Shown here piece after piece: positions 1 through 6,461 of a stretch of DNA of 14,539 nt (its first letter is position 1; each line of letters opens with the position of its first letter). The notes beneath the pieces were generated by a model. The model ran no database searches. It was not told the DNA's origin and worked only from the letters and a program-made list of their open reading frames with translations. A program made the position numbers and the translations under genes. The stretch spans positions 1-14,539 of the forward strand of contig DASWWC010000076.1 of NCBI GenBank assembly GCA_036401055.1. The letters are read 5' to 3'. The DNA comes from Pelomonas sp036401055 (GTDB lineage Bacteria; Pseudomonadota; Gammaproteobacteria; Burkholderiales; Burkholderiaceae_C).

Positions 1-720
1 CTGGTGGCGGCCGACGCCGCCGTCGTGCGCGCACCGCTGGACGGCGTCATCGAGGGCTTCCAGGTGCAGCCCAACCAGGCGGTCACGCGTGGGCAGGTGC
101 TGTTCAATTTCGACGAGGCGCCCATCGCCAGCCGGCTGGACGTGGCACGCCAGGCGCTGGCCACCGCCGAGGTGGAATACCGCCAGGTCGCGCAGCTGGC
201 GCTGTCGGACGCGCGGGCCAAGGGCCAGCTCGCGGCCGTGCAGGGCCGCATCGAGGAGAAGCGCGCCGAGGCTGAATTCCTGGAAGACCAGTTCAAGCGC
301 TCGCGTGTCGAGTCACCGCGCGACGGCGTGGCCATCTTCGACGACCCGTCCGAATGGGCCGGCCGGCCGGTGCACACCGGCGAGCGCATCCTGCGCGTGG
401 TCGACCCGCACCAGGTCGAGATCGAGGCCTGGCTGCCGGTGGGCGACGCGCTGCCGCTGCCCGACGGCGCACCGCTGAAGCTCTACCTCGCCGCGACGCC
501 GCTGGAGCCCGTCACGGCCACGCTGCGCTACATGGCCCACGACGCCGTGCAGCGCCCCGACGGCAGCTACGCCTATCGGGTGCGCGCGCGGCTGGATGCT
601 CCCACCGCGCACCGCATCGGCCTGAAGGGCACGGGCCGCGTGCAGGCGGGCTGGGTGCCGCTGGCCTACTGGGTGCTGCGCCGGCCGCTGGCCATCGCGC
701 GCCAGTACCTGGCCCTTTGA
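1..720 (+). CDS. HlyD-family periplasmic adaptor (membrane fusion protein), 5' end outside window
   Basis: The reading frame is open from base 1 and ends at TGA 718-720, so only the last 239 codons are present. The visible part begins inside a biotinyl-lipoyl-like hairpin (APLDGVIEGFQVQPNQAVTRGQVLF), continues with a coiled-coil-prone segment rich in Ala, Glu, Arg and Gln (about residues 44-98), returns to the second lipoyl half (SPRDGVAIF), and ends in a beta-barrel-like region. This order is that of HlyD/AcrA-type adaptors, which bridge an inner-membrane exporter and an outer-membrane channel across the periplasm. The stop lies 4 bases before the next gene, which itself carries a C-terminal HlyD-like module, so the two probably work as a pair. 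The GTG at position 4 is unlikely to be the real start, because a membrane anchor and the first half of the lipoyl domain would be missing. The family call is good; the exported substrate is unknown. Confidence 0.82.
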   Translation: MVAADAAVVRAPLDGVIEGFQVQPNQAVTRGQVLFNFDEAPIASRLDVARQALATAEVEYRQVAQLALSDARAKGQLAAVQGRIEEKRAEAEFLEDQFKRSRVESPRDGVAIFDDPSEWAGRPVHTGERILRVVDPHQVEIEAWLPVGDALPLPDGAPLKLYLAATPLEPVTATLRYMAHDAVQRPDGSYAYRVRARLDAPTAHRIGLKGTGRVQAGWVPLAYWVLRRPLAIARQYLAL

Positions 721-724
721 TTTG

Positions 725-2821
725 ATGGCCACGCTGCCGCCGCTGCGCGAGGAACTGGCCCTGCACCCCGGCTCGCGCGGGCCCCAGGGCCAGCCCGGCT
801 GGACGCTGCACGACCCGGTGCGCAACCAGTTCTTCCAGATCGACTGGCCCAGCTTTGAGCTGCTGAGCCGCTGGCACCTGGGCACGCCCGAGGCTGTGCT
901 GGCCGCCGTGCGCGCCGAGACCACGCTGGCGCTGGCCGAGGGCGACCTGGAGGGGCTGCTGGAGTTTCTGCAGCTCAACCAGCTGCTGATGCCCCGCAGC
1001 GGCCAGGCCCGCGAACTGGCGCGCCGCAAGCAGGCCCGGCATGGCGGCGCCTGGACCTGGCTGCTGCACCACTACCTGTTCTTCCGCGTGCCGCTGCTGC
1101 GCCCCGATGCGCTGCTGGACCGGATGGCGCCGCGTCTGGGCTGGCTGTACGGCAAGACCTTTCTGTTCTTGACGGTCGCGGCCGGGCTGCTGGGGCTGGG
1201 CGGTGTCTCGCGCCAGTGGGATGCCTATGCCGGCACGCTGGTGGACCTGTTCACCTGGCAGGGCTTCGTGGCCTACGGTGTGGCCCTGGTGGCCGTGAAG
1301 GCCGTGCACGAGTTCCTGCACGGCGTCACCGCCAAGCGCTACGGCTGCCGCGTGCCGACCATGGGCGTGGCGCTGATGGTGCTGTGGCCGGTGGCCTATA
1401 CCGACACCACCGAGGTCTGGAAGCTGCCCGACGCCCGCCGGCGCATGGCGGTGGCCGGTGCGGGCATCTGCGCCGAGCTGGCCATCGCGGCTTGGGCCAC
1501 GCTGGCCTGGGTCGTGCTGCCCGACGGGGCGCTGCGTACCGTGGCCTTCCTGTTGTCCAGCACCACGTGGATCTCCACGCTGCTGGTCAACGCCAGCCCC
1601 TTCATGCGTTTCGACGGCTACTTTCTGCTGTCCGATGCGCTGGACATGCCCAACCTGCACGCCCGCTCGTTCGCGCTGGCGCGCTGGCGGCTGCGCGAAT
1701 GGCTGTTTGCGCTCGGCGAGCCGGCACCCGAGTCGCTGCCGCCGCGCCGCGTGCGCTGGCTGGTGGCGTTCGCCTGGGCCACCTGGATCTACCGGCTGTT
1801 GCTGTTCATCGGCATCGCGGTGCTGGTCTACCACTTCGTCGTCAAGGCTATCGGCATCCTGCTGTTCGTCGTGGAGGTGGCTTGGTTCATCGCGTCGCCG
1901 CTGTGGAGCGAGCTGCGCGCCTGGTGGCAGCGCCGTGCGCGCATCCGTCGCGGTCGGCGGCTGGCGCTGCTGGCCGGGGCGGGTGGCCTGCTGGCGCTGT
2001 TGCTGGTGCCGCTGCCGGGCCGCGTCACCGGCATGGGCCTGCTGCAGCCGGCCGAGCAGTTGACGCTGTACGCGCCGGCCGGCGCGCGCGTCACGGCGCT
2101 GCCGTTCAAGCCCGGCGATGCGGTGCCGGCCGGCGCGGTGCTGTTCGAGGTGGATTCGCCGGCCTTGCGGCTGCGCACGCAGCAGACGGCGGCCCGCGTG
2201 GCCGGCGTGCAGGGGCAGATCACCGCCTCGGCCTTCGACGCCGAGCAGCGACGCGACTGGCGGCTGGCTGCCGAACAGCTGCGCAGCCGCCGCGCCGAGG
2301 CGCAGACCGTGACTGCCGACGCGCAGCGCTACGCGCCGGTGGCACCGTTCGCGGGTCGCTTCGTCGATGCCGACCCCGACCTGCGCCCCGGTGACTGGGT
2401 GGCGCGGGACGAGGTGATGGGCCGGCTGGTCGGCACCGGCGCGCGCCAGGTGGTCACCTACGTCGACGAAAAGGACGTGCGGCGCATCGCCGTCGGCGAC
2501 CGCGGGCTGTTCGTCGTCGATGCGGTGTATGGCCCGACGCTGCGATTGCGCGTGAAGGCCATCGAGCGCGACGCCACGCGCACACTGAACGAGCGCCTGC
2601 TGGCCAGCCACCTGGGCGGCCAGGTGCTGGTGCGCGAGCAGGGCGCGGGCCTGGTGCCGGAGGCGGCGGTGTTCCGCGTCGTGCTGGAGACGGCGGGTGG
2701 GCAGGACCATGCCTCGCAGAGCTGGCGTGGCTGGGTGGTCATGGACGCACGGCCCGAGCCGCTGCTGCAGCGCTTCGCCCGTCAGGCGCTGAGCGTCTTC
2801 TGGCGCGAAGCGGGGTTCTGA
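725..2821 (+). CDS. PqqD-like / M50 site-2 protease / HlyD fusion membrane protein
   Basis: A 698-residue inner-membrane protein with three parts. Residues about 8-90 resemble a PqqD-type peptide-binding domain (WTLHDPVRNQFFQIDWPSFELL). Residues about 110-400 are a polytopic M50 zinc metalloprotease core: HEFLH at 195-199 is the HExxH metal site, and NASPFMRFDGYFLLSD (289-304) is the second conserved block, with D297 the expected third ligand. After a further membrane segment (about 412-430), residues 440-698 look like a HlyD-type periplasmic domain with lipoyl-like segments. The family is usually annotated as putative peptide zinc metalloprotease and often sits beside a HlyD adaptor, as here. 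ATG at 725 is preferred over an in-frame TTG at 722; neither has a clear ribosome site, so translational coupling to the preceding gene is likely. Intramembrane processing or export of a peptide is inferred; no substrate peptide is visible in the window. Confidence 0.83.
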   Translation: MATLPPLREELALHPGSRGPQGQPGWTLHDPVRNQFFQIDWPSFELLSRWHLGTPEAVLAAVRAETTLALAEGDLEGLLEFLQLNQLLMPRSGQARELARRKQARHGGAWTWLLHHYLFFRVPLLRPDALLDRMAPRLGWLYGKTFLFLTVAAGLLGLGGVSRQWDAYAGTLVDLFTWQGFVAYGVALVAVKAVHEFLHGVTAKRYGCRVPTMGVALMVLWPVAYTDTTEVWKLPDARRRMAVAGAGICAELAIAAWATLAWVVLPDGALRTVAFLLSSTTWISTLLVNASPFMRFDGYFLLSDALDMPNLHARSFALARWRLREWLFALGEPAPESLPPRRVRWLVAFAWATWIYRLLLFIGIAVLVYHFVVKAIGILLFVVEVAWFIASPLWSELRAWWQRRARIRRGRRLALLAGAGGLLALLLVPLPGRVTGMGLLQPAEQLTLYAPAGARVTALPFKPGDAVPAGAVLFEVDSPALRLRTQQTAARVAGVQGQITASAFDAEQRRDWRLAAEQLRSRRAEAQTVTADAQRYAPVAPFAGRFVDADPDLRPGDWVARDEVMGRLVGTGARQVVTYVDEKDVRRIAVGDRGLFVVDAVYGPTLRLRVKAIERDATRTLNERLLASHLGGQVLVREQGAGLVPEAAVFRVVLETAGGQDHASQSWRGWVVMDARPEPLLQRFARQALSVFWREAGF

Positions 2822-2844
2822 ACCTGGCTGGCCTGCAAAGTAGA

Positions 2845-2877
2845 AAAGCCCCTCAGGCCGGTGACCTGCGGGGCTTT
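2845..2877. terminator. Bidirectional rho-independent terminator between the M50 gene and the tRNA
   Basis: AAAGCCCC (2845-2852) pairs with GGGGCTTT (2870-2877). An inner CAGG/CCTG stem (2854-2857 with 2865-2868) closes a 7-base loop. On the minus strand the stem is followed by TTTTCT, so it suits the end of the tRNA transcript best. On the plus strand it lies 24 bases past the M50 gene stop, with only a short T run. Confidence 0.8.
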
Positions 2878-2883
2878 CATGTT

Positions 2884-2960
<77 letters not shown>

Positions 2961-2970
2961 TGAGCCCGCT

Positions 2971-3000
2971 ATTCTAAGCGAAGTTTTTCAGGTCTGGCAA
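2971..3000 (-). promoter_or_regulatory. Sigma70-like promoter of the tRNA gene
   Basis: On the minus strand, TTGCCA (3000-2995) and TAGAAT (2976-2971) each match the consensus -35 and -10 hexamers at five of six bases, separated by 18 bases. The tRNA 5' end begins 10 bases after the -10 hexamer, giving a leader of only a few bases. The promoter lies in the short gap behind the esterase gene stop. Confidence 0.7.
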
Positions 3001-3013
3001 GCGGGTTTGCAAA

Positions 3014-4669
3014 TCAAAGCGAGGGCGAGCGCAGGAAGCCGTTTAGCGGCGTGCCCGGCAGGCGCTTCAGACCCTCGACGAGCTGCGTGGCGTTGAACAC
3101 CGCGCCGGCGTCGTTGGTGTGCGTGCGGGCATCCGAGAAGAAGCCGTCCACGCGCTCGGCGCCGACGGCGCGGTAGGCCTCGGCGACGCGCAGGGTCAGG
3201 TCGATGAACTGGGCGCCGTTGGCCTTGGCGACCTGCTCGCCCCAGGCGGCGTAGTTCTCGAAGTCGCGCGGCTGCTCGGGCTTCCAGCGGTCCTTGTGCG
3301 GGATGGGCGACAGCACGACGACGTTCGCGCCCTTGGCCTTCGCATCGGTGATGTAGCGCTTCAGATACCAGCCGAAGCTCTGCACCTGCTCCTTGCTGCC
3401 GTCGGGGCGCGTGTCTTCCTGCGTGTCGTCGCCGATGCCGGGCACCGAGCCGCGGTTCTTGCCGGCGGGGTCGCCAATGCGGGCGCCGTCGTTGTGGCCG
3501 AACTGGATCAGCAGCCAGTCGCCGGCCTTCAGCTGCTCCAGCACCGAGGCCCAGCGGCCCTCGGTGAAGAAGGTGCGGCTGCTGCGCCCGCCGATGGCGT
3601 TGTTGACGATGTTGACGCGCTGGGTGTCGAAGAAGGGCGCCAGGCGCTCGCCCCAGCCGAAGGCGCCGTTCTGGCCGCCGCTGCGCACGGTGGAGTCGCC
3701 GATCAGCACGATGCTGGGCAGCTTGGGGTCGCGCGGCGCTTCGACCTTGACCTTGCGGGCGTCCACCACCGGCCGGTCGTCCGAGCCGTCAGGCAGGAAG
3801 CGCTGCCTGTAGACGTCCTCCGGCAGCACCTTGCTCTGGATCAGCCCGGCGACGACCAGCTGTGCGTTGACCGCCGCACCCAGCCAGTTGGTGTGCACGG
3901 TCTCGGGGTCGGGCGGGAACAGCGTGGCCACCACGGCCTTGCCCAGCGCCTCATAGCGCTTGGCGCCCCACTCGTTGAGGTCGATGAAGGCCACGTTCTC
4001 CTGCCGGGCGACCTCGGCGGCCCAGCCCGCGAAGTTGCCGCCGGCGCGCGTCACGGTCACGCCGTCGGCCTCCCAGCGCTTGCGGATCACTGGCGACGCG
4101 ATGACGGGCGTGGCGCCCAGCGCGCGGATCTCGGCGACATAGCCGCGCAGATAGGCGCCATAGGTGTAGACCGTCTCGGGCTTGCCGGTCAGCAGATTGT
4201 TGATGTCTTCCTTCTCCGGCCCGGTGCCGCGCAGCACGCCGCGGGCGCGGCTGTTGTCGTTGACCGGGCTGGCGTCGTTGTGGCCGAACTGCATGACGAC
4301 CCAGTCGCCCTTCTTGATGAAAGGCTTGGTGCGGTCCCAGTGGCCGCTGCTGCGGTAGGTGCGGCTGGACAGCCCGCCCACCGCGCGGTTGACGACGTTG
4401 ATCTTGTTCAGGTCGAAGTAGGCGGCGATGGGGTTGCCCCAGCCCCACTGACCCTCGGGCCCCTTGCCCTGGCCGTCGTCGCGGCCATTGCGCACGGTGG
4501 AGTCGCCGATGAGGATCAGCGACGGCAGCGCAGGCTTGGCGGGTTCGGGCAGCGTGACCTGGGCGCGCGCCGGGTCGGTGCTGGCGGTGAACTCCTGCGC
4601 GTGCGCGGCGGCCAGCGGCAGGGCGAACAGCAGGGCCGCGACGAGGCGGCGGGTGTGGTGGGCAGTCAT
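3014..4669 (-). CDS. Secreted two-domain SGNH esterase, rhamnogalacturonan acetylesterase-like (CE12 type)
   Basis: A 551-residue exported protein, predicted to remove acetyl groups from pectin, probably rhamnogalacturonan I. The start at 4669 gives a clean Sec signal peptide (cleavage after AAAHA, residue 24); an in-frame extension to 4750 would bury it. Two SGNH hydrolase domains follow. Domain 1 has GDST at 55-58 (Ser57 nucleophile), GGLSSRT at 98-104, QFGHND at 127-132 and PETVHTN at 255-261. Domain 2 has GDST at 324-327, GGRSSRT at 360-366, QFGHND at 389-394 and DARTHTN at 513-519. Single-domain relatives are about half this length, so this is an internal duplication. Both terminal motifs depart from a strict DxxH (ETVH and ARTH). 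The gene is divergent from the PL22-like gene with a 132-base shared upstream region. No Shine-Dalgarno sequence precedes the start. The family call is strong; the exact substrate is inferred from neighbours. Confidence 0.86.
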   Translation of the reverse strand: MTAHHTRRLVAALLFALPLAAAHAQEFTASTDPARAQVTLPEPAKPALPSLILIGDSTVRNGRDDGQGKGPEGQWGWGNPIAAYFDLNKINVVNRAVGGLSSRTYRSSGHWDRTKPFIKKGDWVVMQFGHNDASPVNDNSRARGVLRGTGPEKEDINNLLTGKPETVYTYGAYLRGYVAEIRALGATPVIASPVIRKRWEADGVTVTRAGGNFAGWAAEVARQENVAFIDLNEWGAKRYEALGKAVVATLFPPDPETVHTNWLGAAVNAQLVVAGLIQSKVLPEDVYRQRFLPDGSDDRPVVDARKVKVEAPRDPKLPSIVLIGDSTVRSGGQNGAFGWGERLAPFFDTQRVNIVNNAIGGRSSRTFFTEGRWASVLEQLKAGDWLLIQFGHNDGARIGDPAGKNRGSVPGIGDDTQEDTRPDGSKEQVQSFGWYLKRYITDAKAKGANVVVLSPIPHKDRWKPEQPRDFENYAAWGEQVAKANGAQFIDLTLRVAEAYRAVGAERVDGFFSDARTHTNDAGAVFNATQLVEGLKRLPGTPLNGFLRSPSL

Positions 4670-4674
4670 GTCGC

Positions 4675-4683
4675 GGATGCTAG
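4675..4683 (-). promoter_or_regulatory. Putative -10 element (TAGCAT) for the esterase gene
   Basis: On the minus strand CTAGCATCC ends 5 bases before the ATG at 4669. TAGCAT keeps the three most conserved -10 positions (TAnnnT). Transcription would start at or very near the ATG, implying a leaderless message, which fits the absence of a ribosome site. No -35 match is seen. The same CTAGnnT pattern occurs upstream of the PL22-like and receptor genes. Confidence 0.33.
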
Positions 4684-4768
4684 GAGCAGGTGCCCACGGT
4701 TGGCTGACGGCGATGGCGCAAGTTCTTGAGCGATTCATGCCCAGCAACATCGCGCAACAGAGCGAGGC

Positions 4769-4775
4769 CTAGAGT
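4769..4775 (+). promoter_or_regulatory. Putative -10 element (TAGAGT) for the PL22-like gene
   Basis: CTAGAGT, followed by CC, lies 26 bases before the ATG at 4802. TAGAGT fits TAnnnT and would place the transcription start about 20 bases before the gene, leaving room for the GGAG ribosome site at 4792-4795. No recognizable -35 hexamer is present at the expected distance, so an activator may be needed. Confidence 0.35.
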
Positions 4776-4801
4776 CCGGCCACACAAAAACGGAGACGCC
4801 C

Positions 4802-6154
4802 ATGTCGTTGCGCAAGACCTCCCTGCTGCTGAGCCTGCTGATCGCCCTGGCACCCGCCTGGGCTCAGATCGGTCAACGCTTCCCGTCCGAGAAGCGGGTC
4901 GTCAACGACCCGGTCACCGGCACGCCGCTGACCTTCTTGACCACGCAGCCGCGGGGTGATTCCAAGATCTACCCCAGCCATCCGCAATGGACGGCCGATG
5001 GCCAGTGGCTGGTGTTCCGCTCCAACCGCGTCAAGGGCGAGGCCATCGCCGTCAACGAGGCCACGGGCGACCTGGTGCAGGTCACCGAAGGCGGCTACGA
5101 GGGCATGCTCAACCTGTCGCAATCGGCCGGCAACAAGCTGTACTTCCTGCGCAAGCCGGCCGCCGGCCCGGACAAGGCGCGCGAGGCCGTCGAGGTGGAC
5201 CTGGACCGCGTGTTCGCCGACAGCAAGGCCGGCAAGATGAAGCCTGCGGCCGCCTACCAGCGCGTCATCGCCACGCTGCCGGCCGAGCTGGAGGCCTATG
5301 GCGACAACGCGCTGGACGCCGACAACCAATGGTTCTACTTCCGCATCCAGGGCAAGGCCTACGCCGGCGCCAGGCTGCCGGCCGGCACCAAGATCGAGCC
5401 GCCCTTCGGCCCGCGCGGCATGGGCGCCGGCCCGCACGCCATCGGCAAGCTCAACGTGAAGACGGGCGAGTTCCAGCACGTCGTGTCCGTGCCCTTCCAG
5501 ATCGGCCACATCCAGAGCAACCTGTGGAATCCGGGCGAACTGGTGTTCAGCTGGGAGACCGGCGGCAAGTCGCCGCAGCGCACCTGGACCGTCAAGGGCG
5601 ACGGCACCGGCCTGCGACCGATGTACCCCGAGGCGCCCTACGAGTGGGTCACGCACGAGGCCATCATCAGCAAGGACGAGGTGGCGCTGGCCATCATGGG
5701 CCACCGCGCCATCCCCGGCGTGGAGGACCCGACCCGCGCGCCGGGCACCGACGTGGGCGGTGCCAACCCGGGCCAGGACGCTTCCTGGGGCAACTCCGGC
5801 ACGCGTGAGAAGCCGACGGGCCTGGCCATCGTGAACCTGCGCACGCGGGAGATGACCATTGCTGGCCAGACGCCCTCGGGCAGCGGCCTGTGGCACGTGC
5901 ACGGCTCGCCGGACGGCCGCTTCGCTGTGGGCGACGACTTCAGCCGCAGCCTCTACCTGATCGACCGCAAGACGCGCGAGATGCTGCTGCTGACCACCGG
6001 CCACAAGGACACCGCGCGCGACCACCCCCACCCGACCTTCAGCCCGGACGGCAAGAAGATCCAGATCCAGTCCGCCATGCTGGCGGCGGACGGGCGCGAG
6101 ATGAATATCGTCGTGGTGCCGGTGCCGCAGGCCTGGCTGGACCGCAAACCCTGA
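4802..6154 (+). CDS. Exported oligogalacturonate lyase-like protein (PL22, beta-propeller)
   Basis: A 450-residue protein starting at ATG 4802, with GGAG at 4792-4795 and a signal peptide ending AWA (residue 21), so likely periplasmic. Repeated beta-propeller sheets are visible (HPQWTADGQWLVF, GSPDGRFAVGD, HPTFSPDGKKIQI). PL22 enzymes split short galacturonides by metal-assisted beta-elimination. Against the family sequence as I remember it, catalytic Arg and His align with R260 (PQRTW) and H285 (THE), and the metal-binding histidines with H365 or H367 (WHVHGSPDG), H408 and H410 (DHPHPTF). The glutamine ligand three residues before H408 is alanine here. The classical enzyme is cytoplasmic and about 390 residues; this one is exported and longer, with an insertion around 302-339. 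It could be a diverged lyase with another substrate. The gene is divergent from the esterase and 307 bases ahead of the receptor gene. Confidence 0.72.
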   Translation: MSLRKTSLLLSLLIALAPAWAQIGQRFPSEKRVVNDPVTGTPLTFLTTQPRGDSKIYPSHPQWTADGQWLVFRSNRVKGEAIAVNEATGDLVQVTEGGYEGMLNLSQSAGNKLYFLRKPAAGPDKAREAVEVDLDRVFADSKAGKMKPAAAYQRVIATLPAELEAYGDNALDADNQWFYFRIQGKAYAGARLPAGTKIEPPFGPRGMGAGPHAIGKLNVKTGEFQHVVSVPFQIGHIQSNLWNPGELVFSWETGGKSPQRTWTVKGDGTGLRPMYPEAPYEWVTHEAIISKDEVALAIMGHRAIPGVEDPTRAPGTDVGGANPGQDASWGNSGTREKPTGLAIVNLRTREMTIAGQTPSGSGLWHVHGSPDGRFAVGDDFSRSLYLIDRKTREMLLLTTGHKDTARDHPHPTFSPDGKKIQIQSAMLAADGREMNIVVVPVPQAWLDRKP

Positions 6155-6155
6155 A

Positions 6156-6170
6156 AACGCCGTGGGCGTT
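6156..6170 (+). other. Short hairpin right after the PL22-like stop
   Basis: AACGCC (6156-6161) pairs with GGCGTT (6165-6170) around a GTG loop, two bases after the TGA at 6152-6154. No T run follows on either strand, so it is a weak terminator at best and may instead protect the 3' end of the message. Confidence 0.4.
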
Positions 6171-6240
6171 GAATATCCACGGAATATGCGGATCGCGAAT
6201 ATTCAATATCGTTTGGATAGATTCGAAATCTGATATTCGT
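6171..6240. promoter_or_regulatory. AT-rich patch with repeated GAATAT motifs
   Basis: These 70 bases have 26 G or C (37%), against a strongly GC-rich surrounding. GAATAT occurs at 6171, 6182 and 6197, and its complement ATATTC at 6199 and 6233. GAATATTC (6197-6204) is a palindrome, and CGAATAT (6196-6202) can pair with ATATTCG (6233-6239). No convincing -35/-10 pair was found. It could be a binding site for a nucleoid protein or regulator, or an upstream promoter element for the receptor gene. Confidence 0.45.
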
Positions 6241-6319
6241 GCGCGGCTCTCATGTCGCACTGCAGCATAGATGCGACGATTTCGCTCACCAAGCTGATCG
6301 ATTGCTGCGCGTTCAGGGT

Positions 6320-6337
6320 TTGCCTGGCGCCAAGCAA
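6320..6337. promoter_or_regulatory. Candidate operator 1: 18-base near-perfect palindrome
   Basis: TTGCCTGGCGCCAAGCAA differs from its own reverse complement at only one symmetric pair (positions 5 and 14). It lies 124 bases before the receptor start codon. Length and symmetry are those of a site for a dimeric repressor such as the LacI family, but the protein is unknown. Confidence 0.5.
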
Positions 6338-6352
6338 TCACGTCCTTGATTC

Positions 6353-6368
6353 TTTGGCCGGCGCCAAA
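6353..6368. promoter_or_regulatory. Candidate operator 2: 16-base palindrome
   Basis: TTTGGC (6353-6358) and GCCAAA (6363-6368) flank a CGGC centre. It shares the GGCGCCAA core with the 18-base palindrome upstream. The two symmetry centres are 32 bases apart, close to three helical turns, so both would face the same side of the DNA. Confidence 0.42.
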
Positions 6369-6388
6369 CACAGGCCCAAACCAGGCCC

Positions 6389-6395
6389 CTAGACT
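6389..6395 (+). promoter_or_regulatory. Putative -10 element (TAGACT) for the receptor gene
   Basis: CTAGACT, followed by GCC, fits TAnnnT and sits 20 bases after the second palindrome, where a bound repressor or activator could act. It predicts a leader of about 60 bases carrying the hairpin at 6415-6432. No -35 hexamer is recognizable. Confidence 0.35.
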
Positions 6396-6414
6396 GCCCG
6401 CAGGGCAATATGAA

Positions 6415-6432
6415 GATTGCTGCATAGCAATC
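6415..6432 (+). other. Leader hairpin GATTGCT-GCAT-AGCAATC before the receptor gene
   Basis: A perfect 7-base-pair stem with a 4-base loop ends 17 bases before the GGAGG ribosome site (6450-6454). The same 7-mer and its complement also occur at 6300-6306 and 6333-6339, the latter overlapping the 18-base palindrome. It could be a regulator half-site pair or a stabilizing 5' hairpin in the message. Confidence 0.45.
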
Positions 6433-6461
6433 ATCTCGCAAGTATTTCTGGAGGCAGACAT

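Noticed and set aside
512..2710. Long open frame on the minus strand opposite the M50 gene (about 730 codons)
   Set aside because: It is low-complexity (Gln, His, Arg, Ala), shows no domain motif and mirrors the M50 gene codons. It is a GC-rich antisense shadow.
3119..4729. Long plus-strand open frame opposite the esterase gene
   Set aside because: Repetitive Val/Gly/Ala/Asp composition without motifs, while the minus-strand frame has two complete SGNH domains and a signal peptide.
4670..4750. In-frame extension of the esterase gene by 27 codons on the minus strand
   Set aside because: It would place 27 non-hydrophobic residues before a standard signal peptide and overlaps the candidate promoter. 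The start at 4669 is better.
6156..6170. Hairpin after the PL22-like gene as a rho-independent terminator
   Set aside because: The stem is only 6 pairs and no T run follows, so it is listed only as a hairpin.
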